NCBI GenBank assembly: GCA_005784505.1 | Contig: VCAZ01000003.1 | Location: forward strand, 6,265,510 to 6,329,509 | Source: Bagarius yarrelli | Taxonomy: Eukaryota > Chordata > Actinopteri > Siluriformes > Sisoridae | Reading direction: 5' to 3' | Length of the DNA stretch: 64,000 nucleotides | Shown: piece after piece, positions 61,701 to 64,000 of the stretch | Position numbering within the stretch: the first letter of the stretch is position 1 | Layout: each line of letters starts with the position of its first letter | Made by a program: the position numbers and the translations under genes | Notes under the pieces: generated by a model | Databases searched by the model: none | The model's input: only the letters and a program-made list of their open reading frames with translations | Told to the model about the DNA's origin: nothing

Positions 61701-63245
61701 AATAGTGACTTCACAGATGTGCAAGGTACTCATGCCATGGTCACTAACAAACCCCCATACCATGGCAGATGCTGGCTTCTAAATTCTGCGCTGATAGCTA
61801 ACTGGAGGGTCCTTTTTCACTTTTGCCTGGTGGAAATGACATCCATGATTTTCAAAAATAATTTTGAAATGTGGACTTGTCAGACCATAGCACACTTTTC
61901 CACTTTGTATCAGTCCATCTCAGATGAGCTTGGGCCCAGAGAAGTCGGCAGCATTTCTGGGTGTTGTTGACATATGGCTTGCGCTTAACATGGTGCAGTT
62001 TATAACCTGCCCTTTGAAGATGTTGCCAACGAAATGTGTTAACTAACAATGACTCTTTTGATAATATTATGGACTGTAGAATAGGGAATACCTAAATTCC
62101 TTGCAATTGAGGAACGTTGTACCTAAACTGTTGAACTATTTGTTAACGCAGTTGTTTATAAAGTAATGAACTTTGCACCATCCTTAATTATGAATGAATG
62201 TCTCCTCACTCCACATTATTGTCTAAACTTATTGTTGTGGGTAAATGAAGAAATCGCCAGAGCCACACTCCACAAGCTGGTGAAAAGCAATTCCAGAAGA
62301 GTAGAATTGGTAATATAAGGATAGATTATATGGATGTGATAATCAGGTGTCCTAATAATTTTGTCCGTACTGTATAATGTATTATTGTATAAATATAATC
62401 ATATGGACCTGCTGTCCAAAGCTCTTAAAAAGTGTTTTAAGATGCATGCTATCAATCCCAAAAACTACCCATCATCTTTTTTCATGACATGGCTAAAAAT
62501 ATAGCTGTACAACGATTTTGCATTTGTCAAACTGTGTAAATACCTGTGATTCAGTGCCATGCTCACGCCACACTCAGCAGAAAACGAGATTGGAGATTGG
62601 TCTGTGTGCTCTCAGTATGTTCGGTACAGCTGTTTGATTGTTATTTGCTTGACTGGAACTGTTAATTAGGAATATTTGACTATGATGAATATATTAGAGC
62701 TGTTTAACTACCTATACCTGCTGTATGCAAAATCAGTGATATTAATACAATTTGCAATTTTTATTAATGTGTTTTACCAGTCTACTGTTTGATATTATTT
62801 TTCCTCTGCTTATTTAATCATAATAATATAGTCTACTAAGGAGCAGCATTATAAAAATCACATTATATACTTTGAATTCAAGCAATTAATATCCTTCATT
62901 TTTTACAAGCATTTCTTGGAAAGGGTATCTAAGCATATTATTGTCACTAAACATGTTTAATCTATTCTACTTTATCCATATTTTTGTTAAATTCCATAAA
63001 TGAGGCCAGAAAACATGGTGAGGTACACATAGACATGCATATCCTTTACGGATATACAGTATGCATAGACATTCCCAATGGTATTTTGCTTTAAATTAGC
63101 CTTCTCTATTAGTTATTTTAATTGCCGCTTCATACCTCCACACAGAGACGTAAATGATGATGAGAAGCAGAAGTGTGAGCGAGGAGACCCCACAGCCCAC
63201 AATCAGCGTTACGGATGGAAGCTGGCTCTTGGATGGATCCATGCT
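43246..63245 (-). CDS. adgrb1: adgrb1 (BAI1) adhesion GPCR, 3' part: TM1-TM7 and full cytoplasmic tail, 14 exons
   Basis: Gene-level entry; the coding exons are listed separately. The gene is transcribed right to left. Joined exons encode about 669 residues with the loop-3 cassette exon, or 636 without, ending in QTEV and TGA. The order matches human BAI1: TM1 with [20 protein letters not shown]2 with [18 protein letters not shown], the TM3 block [23 protein letters not shown]2 YCWLSLEGG, the TM6/7 block, the tail with [15 protein letters not shown], and [17 protein letters not shown]2 and BAI3 are less likely because, as I remember them, their tails end DFQTEV and carry a different sequence after MHTRKRH. 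In mammals BAI1 binds phosphatidylserine through its thrombospondin repeats and signals through ELMO/DOCK to Rac; it also acts at synapses through PDZ partners. The ectodomain lies outside the window. The paralogue (adgrb1a or adgrb1b) cannot be assigned. Confidence 0.95.
43583..43990 (+). mobile_element. L1-like LINE 3' fragment in adgrb1 intron
   Basis: The open stretch [19 protein letters not shown] resembles the C-terminal part of fish L1-type ORF2 proteins. It is followed by a non-coding tail with TTCTTTTTTTGGACATTTGA. Antisense to adgrb1. Assignment rests on a short motif. Confidence 0.4.
44225..44625. repeat. Degenerate GAGT/GACT tetranucleotide array in last adgrb1 intron
   Basis: Dozens of irregular GAGT, GACT, GAAT and AAGT words (for example GAGTGAGTGGATGAACAACT and CGAGTGACTAAGTAAGTAAT). 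It looks like an old tetranucleotide satellite. Purity is too low to define one unit. Confidence 0.65.
45112..45270 (-). CDS. adgrb1: adgrb1 exon with RKR ELMO-binding helix
   Basis: 159 bp, 53 codons: [53 protein letters not shown]. The basic amphipathic helix [15 protein letters not shown] is the segment whose RKR is needed for ELMO binding in mammalian BAI1 (established for the family). The last 17 residues after DSKP do not appear in the human reference, which continues KQQTPNKR, so an alternative 5' splice site or a variable segment is likely. Acceptor GCACAG, donor GTAAGC. Confidence 0.95.
45390..45425 (-). CDS. adgrb1: adgrb1 micro-exon [12 protein letters not shown]
   Basis: 36 bp, exactly 12 codons: [12 protein letters not shown], identical to human BAI1 as I recall it. 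Acceptor AATGCAG, donor GTACTT. It sits 119 bp upstream (in transcription) of the ELMO-motif exon. Confidence 0.95.
46953..46995. repeat. Perfect 19-bp hairpin in adgrb1 intron
   Basis: Arm 46953-46971 (AGCATGGGTAAGGTTGTTA) and its exact complement at 46977-46995, separated by five bases (CCTTT). Confidence 0.9.
47304..47929 (-). CDS. adgrb1: adgrb1 large cytoplasmic-tail exon
   Basis: 626 bp. Opens [15 protein letters not shown], continues with [39 protein letters not shown] and [19 protein letters not shown], and ends [14 protein letters not shown]. Human BAI1 has the related landmarks [39 protein letters not shown] and SSLE in the same order. The long proline run that follows RLIHLS in human BAI1 is not present. 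Instead there is a polar stretch around [13 protein letters not shown]. Acceptor CCCCAG, donor GTAAGA. The region is probably disordered scaffold-binding tail. Confidence 0.94.
48481..48610 (-). repeat. Tc1-like transposon-derived fragment
   Basis: On the minus strand, GAGCCCTGACCTGATCCCAC, then TTTGGGATGAACAGTAACGC. Related to the plus-strand remnant at 56305-56510 (CTGGGATGAACAGGAATGCT). Short and decayed. Confidence 0.45.
49610..50250 (+). mobile_element. LINE 3' fragment (L2-like) in adgrb1 intron
   Basis: Open end of a reverse-transcriptase ORF at 49722-49853: [20 protein letters not shown], then [17 protein letters not shown] and TAG. It is followed by a 3' UTR with CTGGCTCTCCCTTTTAGTTA and CATAGCTAATCTTGCTGGAG, as in fish L2-type LINEs. 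5'-truncated; antisense to adgrb1. Confidence 0.75.
50270..51830 (-). mobile_element. L2-like LINE, decayed reverse transcriptase, in adgrb1 intron
   Basis: Minus-strand frames in order: [20 protein letters not shown] then [10 protein letters not shown] (51700-51560), [10 protein letters not shown], a [13 protein letters not shown] block at about 51140-51100, [19 protein letters not shown] near 50960, and LDFCNFLLF near 50730. The 3' end near 50340 reads GGCACATATAAATAAAATGC. It has several frameshifts. Same strand as adgrb1, and its end lies about 20 bp from the opposite-facing LINE at 49610-50250. Confidence 0.85.
52495..52534 (-). CDS. adgrb1: adgrb1 micro-exon [13 protein letters not shown]
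   Basis: 40 bp: 13 codons ([13 protein letters not shown]) plus one base. Acceptor TCTTTAG, donor GTATCA. Phase 1 fits the next exon found at 47929, giving Gly at the join. In human BAI1 the protein continues VLNKDIAACRTATITG here. No matching exon was seen in the 4.6-kb intron. Confidence 0.92.
52646..52741 (-). CDS. adgrb1: adgrb1 exon: membrane-proximal tail
   Basis: 96 bp, 32 codons: [20 protein letters not shown], then [28 protein letters not shown] is diagnostic of BAI1; BAI2 and BAI3 differ in this stretch. The donor is taken as GTG then GTAATT, so Val replaces the human Met before TDFEKD. Confidence 0.95.
52886..53057 (-). CDS. adgrb1: adgrb1 exon: TM6, ECL3, TM7
   Basis: 172 bp. 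The first G completes Gly (or Met after the cassette exon), followed by [20 protein letters not shown] (TM6), [13 protein letters not shown] (ECL3) and [19 protein letters not shown] (TM7), ending ILRRE. Acceptor ATGCAG, donor GTGTGC. Nearly identical to the human BAI1 segment as I recall it. Confidence 0.97.
53058..54331. other. adgrb1 intron downstream of the cassette exon
   Basis: Contains a short (ATT)n at 53499-53520 and no other recognised element. Confidence 0.4.
54332..54430 (-). CDS. adgrb1: adgrb1 ICL3 cassette exon (CAKC motif)
   Basis: 99 bp, symmetric phase. Joined to the flanking exons it reads [34 protein letters not shown], then ASLWSSC. This matches the segment before ASLWSSC in BAI2 and BAI3 as I remember them. 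Acceptor TTTGCAG; donor GTTAGT, weaker than the neighbouring donors. The human BAI1 reference runs directly KERAGASLWSSC, without this segment. Skipping it here preserves the frame, so alternative splicing of intracellular loop 3 is likely. A two-cysteine CAKC motif would face the cytoplasm. Confidence 0.88.
56305..56510 (+). mobile_element. Tc1-like transposase C-terminal remnant in adgrb1 intron
   Basis: Reading [20 protein letters not shown] then [16 protein letters not shown] resembles the end of Tc1-type transposases, with the catalytic E in AEHFWDE. One in-frame stop; no terminal repeats found. Confidence 0.55.
56550..56734 (-). mobile_element. tRNA-derived SINE, minus strand, in adgrb1 intron
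   Basis: ACAGCATACGGCAGACGCCC, CTTCTCCAGAGTGACTTACA, GAGCAATTGGGGGTTAAGAA, GGTATCGAACCCTGGCCTTT, CACCCTAACCACTGAGCCAC. Same strand as adgrb1. Confidence 0.9.
56824..56903. repeat. Perfect 33-bp-stem hairpin in adgrb1 intron
   Basis: Left arm 56824-56856 begins AAATTATTTAGCACAAGACA; right arm 56871-56903 is its exact reverse complement; the loop is 14 bases (56857-56870). No mismatch across 33 pairs. The size is compatible with a pre-miRNA-like RNA or a recent palindromic insertion. Confidence 0.95.
57497..57568. repeat. (GA)n microsatellite
   Basis: About 36 GA units in the adgrb1 intron between TM5 and the cassette exon. Flanked by purine-rich sequence. Confidence 0.98.
58489..58520. repeat. 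(AAT)n microsatellite
   Basis: About 10 AAT units. Confidence 0.95.
58762..58791. repeat. (GA)n microsatellite
   Basis: About 15 GA units, ending 60 bases past the donor of the TM5 exon. Confidence 0.96.
58852..58937 (-). CDS. adgrb1: adgrb1 exon: TM5 and first part of ICL3
   Basis: 86 bp: 28 codons plus GG. Encodes [20 protein letters not shown] and DMKLKERA. Acceptor TCTCCAG, donor GTATGC. The trailing GG pairs with T (cassette exon 54332-54430 included) or with G (cassette skipped) to give Gly, so both splices stay in frame. Confidence 0.96.
59284..59350 (-). CDS. adgrb1: adgrb1 exon: ECL2 and start of TM5
   Basis: 67 bp. The first base completes Tyr, followed by [19 protein letters not shown] and VVL. 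YCW contains the ECL2 cysteine expected to bond to the TM3 cysteine. Acceptor TGCTAG, donor GTACTT. Ends exactly on a codon boundary. Confidence 0.96.
59586..59655 (-). CDS. adgrb1: adgrb1 exon: TM4
   Basis: 70 bp. Completes Gly, then encodes [19 protein letters not shown] and TVN, and ends with TA, the first two bases of a Tyr codon. Phases fit both neighbours. Donor GTAAGT, acceptor TCTAAAG. Confidence 0.96.
60404..60554 (-). CDS. adgrb1: adgrb1 exon: TM3 and ICL2
   Basis: 151 bp, 50 codons plus one base. Begins [20 protein letters not shown], which contains the conserved TM3 cysteine that pairs with ECL2 in class B2 receptors, continues [14 protein letters not shown], and ends RKRFLCLGW. 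Acceptor CTGTCAG, donor GTAAGC. The trailing G forms the Gly codon with the next exon. Confidence 0.97.
60676..60778 (-). CDS. adgrb1: adgrb1 exon: ICL1 and TM2
   Basis: 103 bp, starting with the base that completes Arg. Encodes [20 protein letters not shown] and [14 protein letters not shown], matching human BAI1 residue for residue as I recall it. Acceptor CTGAAG, donor GTAACT. The following intron is only 121 bp. Confidence 0.97.
60779..63135. other. adgrb1 intron between TM1 and TM2 exons
   Basis: 2.36 kb. Holds the minus-strand Tc1 remnant (61650-62200) and a plus-strand transposon end (62221-62380) with CAGAGCCACACTCCACAAGC and CAGGTGTCCTAATAATTTTG. The rest is AT-rich, with nothing else recognised. 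Confidence 0.5.
61650..62200 (-). mobile_element. Tc1-like transposase remnant in adgrb1 intron
   Basis: Minus-strand frames: [20 protein letters not shown] near 62040-61980, then [20 protein letters not shown] and SDKSTFQ at about 61945-61865, followed by a broken [19 protein letters not shown] stretch at about 61765-61700. Related to the copy at 4470-5290. Frameshifted and inactive. Confidence 0.78.
63136..63245 (-). CDS. adgrb1: adgrb1 exon: TM1
   Basis: Encodes 36 codons plus two bases: SMDPSKSQ, then [18 protein letters not shown], then an aliphatic run ending YVSVW. This is the linker after the GPS tethered agonist plus TM1. The acceptor is read as GACAG then AGCATGG; a start two bases further into the exon is also possible. 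The donor is GTATGA. The last two bases (AG) complete an Arg codon with the next exon. The preceding GPS exon was not found in the 755 bases to the window edge. Confidence 0.93.
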
Positions 63246-64000
63246 CTGTCAGTGAGAAAAAAGAGACGGTTGTGTTAAAGCTAATGGAGGACTTGAATAG
63301 CAACGAGTTTGTCTCTGCTCCTCTTCAGACAGCTGCAGTGAGATTAGTGTTATCCATGAAGCACTGGCTGAAGGAGCAAGGTCAACTCAAGGTGACAGAA
63401 AGTTTCTGCTTGTTAAAGAACCACACATACCAGAGTCAAGATGCGCAAAACCGTCACGCTAGTCCTCGCATACAATCCTGCTGCAAATGCCTATAACCCA
63501 GCTACGCAAGTAAAATTGAGCAAACAGACTGCCACTGTCACCCTTGTGAAACGAATCTCGCCATTTCCATGCTGGTGCAGCCGATGCTCCAGTTTCCATG
63601 GTGATAGAGTTGAGAAACAGCGGCCACTGCAGTGGTGGATGCAGCATTAACCCGACTAAAGGTGGCTGTTTGTGCGTTCAGCTCAGCTACAGTGTATGCT
63701 GAGTGTCGGTGTGTGTATGTATCCTGTCTGTCCTGCTTTGACTTAAAAAAATAATGGGACCATATCTGCTTATTTTGACTTAAAGACACAAAATAATCAA
63801 TCACGGTACTGTGATTGCAATTATTTCTACTTTCTTATAAATACATGTTTGGATTTATAAAGAAATTTGGAAATACACAACACATTCCACAGGAGAATGC
63901 TTTCCGGATAGGAGGGATGGCATATCTTATGCGTCTGTCAGTACAGAAACACTAGCCAATCATGGGGTTCTGTGAGGTCAGACATGCTCGAGAGAACAGT
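63246..64000. other. adgrb1 intron upstream of TM1 exon, to window edge
   Basis: No exon for the GPS/GAIN region could be supported. ORFs here lack cysteine/GPS motifs and good splice context. Confidence 0.4.

Noticed and set aside
61623..61970. 115-residue plus-strand ORF
   Set aside because: It runs antisense across the Tc1-like remnant; the minus strand carries the transposase similarity.
63459..63804. Minus-strand ORFs upstream of the TM1 exon as a possible GPS exon
   Set aside because: They lack the cysteine pattern and HL/HF-T cleavage context of a GPS and show no resemblance to the human BAI1 segment before TM1.

Overview
The window is vertebrate nuclear DNA, most likely from a teleost fish. 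It is AT-rich and full of long microsatellites, Tc1-like DNA transposons, tRNA-derived SINEs and L2/L1/other LINE fragments of the kind common in bony fishes. The SINE type and the Tc1 load suggest a catfish-like lineage, but that is only an inference. No prokaryotic feature, CRISPR array, operon, rRNA or functional tRNA is present.

Only one protein-coding gene could be supported: the 3' part of adgrb1 (BAI1, brain-specific angiogenesis inhibitor 1, an adhesion GPCR) on the minus strand, positions 63245 down to the stop codon at 43246. Fourteen coding exons were placed, all with GT-AG boundaries and compatible phases. They cover TM1 to TM7 and the whole cytoplasmic tail, including the RKR helix known to bind ELMO in mammalian BAI1 and the terminal QTEV PDZ ligand. 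The N-terminal signal peptide, thrombospondin repeats, hormone-binding/GAIN region and GPS lie beyond position 64000. One of the 14 exons (54332-54430) is an in-frame 99-bp exon that inserts 33 residues with a CAKC motif into intracellular loop 3. It is standard in BAI2/BAI3 but absent from the human BAI1 reference protein as I remember it, so it is probably a cassette exon. Two human BAI1 tail segments have no counterpart here: the ATITG-containing stretch and the long proline tract.

Positions 1-42285, downstream of the gene, appear gene-free. They hold decayed Tc1-like elements (4470-5290; a 636-bp internally deleted element with intact inverted repeats at 20062-20697), a 5'-truncated LINE (17170-18830), an LTR-retroelement-like remnant with a Gag-like reading frame (29450-30530), most of about a dozen SINE copies, several retroelement tails that end in microsatellites (the largest at 33885-34350), and large TA, CA, GATA and ATCC tracts. 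A few repeat-free stretches (35130-36070, 39395-39640, 40545-40800, 27455-27740) look like candidate regulatory DNA, but conservation cannot be judged from one sequence.

The adgrb1 introns carry opposite-facing LINE fragments (49610-50250 plus, 50270-51830 minus), an L1-like fragment (43583-43990), Tc1 remnants (56305-56510, 61650-62200), a perfect 33-bp-stem hairpin (56824-56903), a perfect 19-bp hairpin (46953-46995) and a degenerate GAGT/GACT array (44225-44625). No wholly new biological system was found. The best leads are the loop-3 cassette exon, the tail differences from human BAI1, and the 33-bp hairpin.
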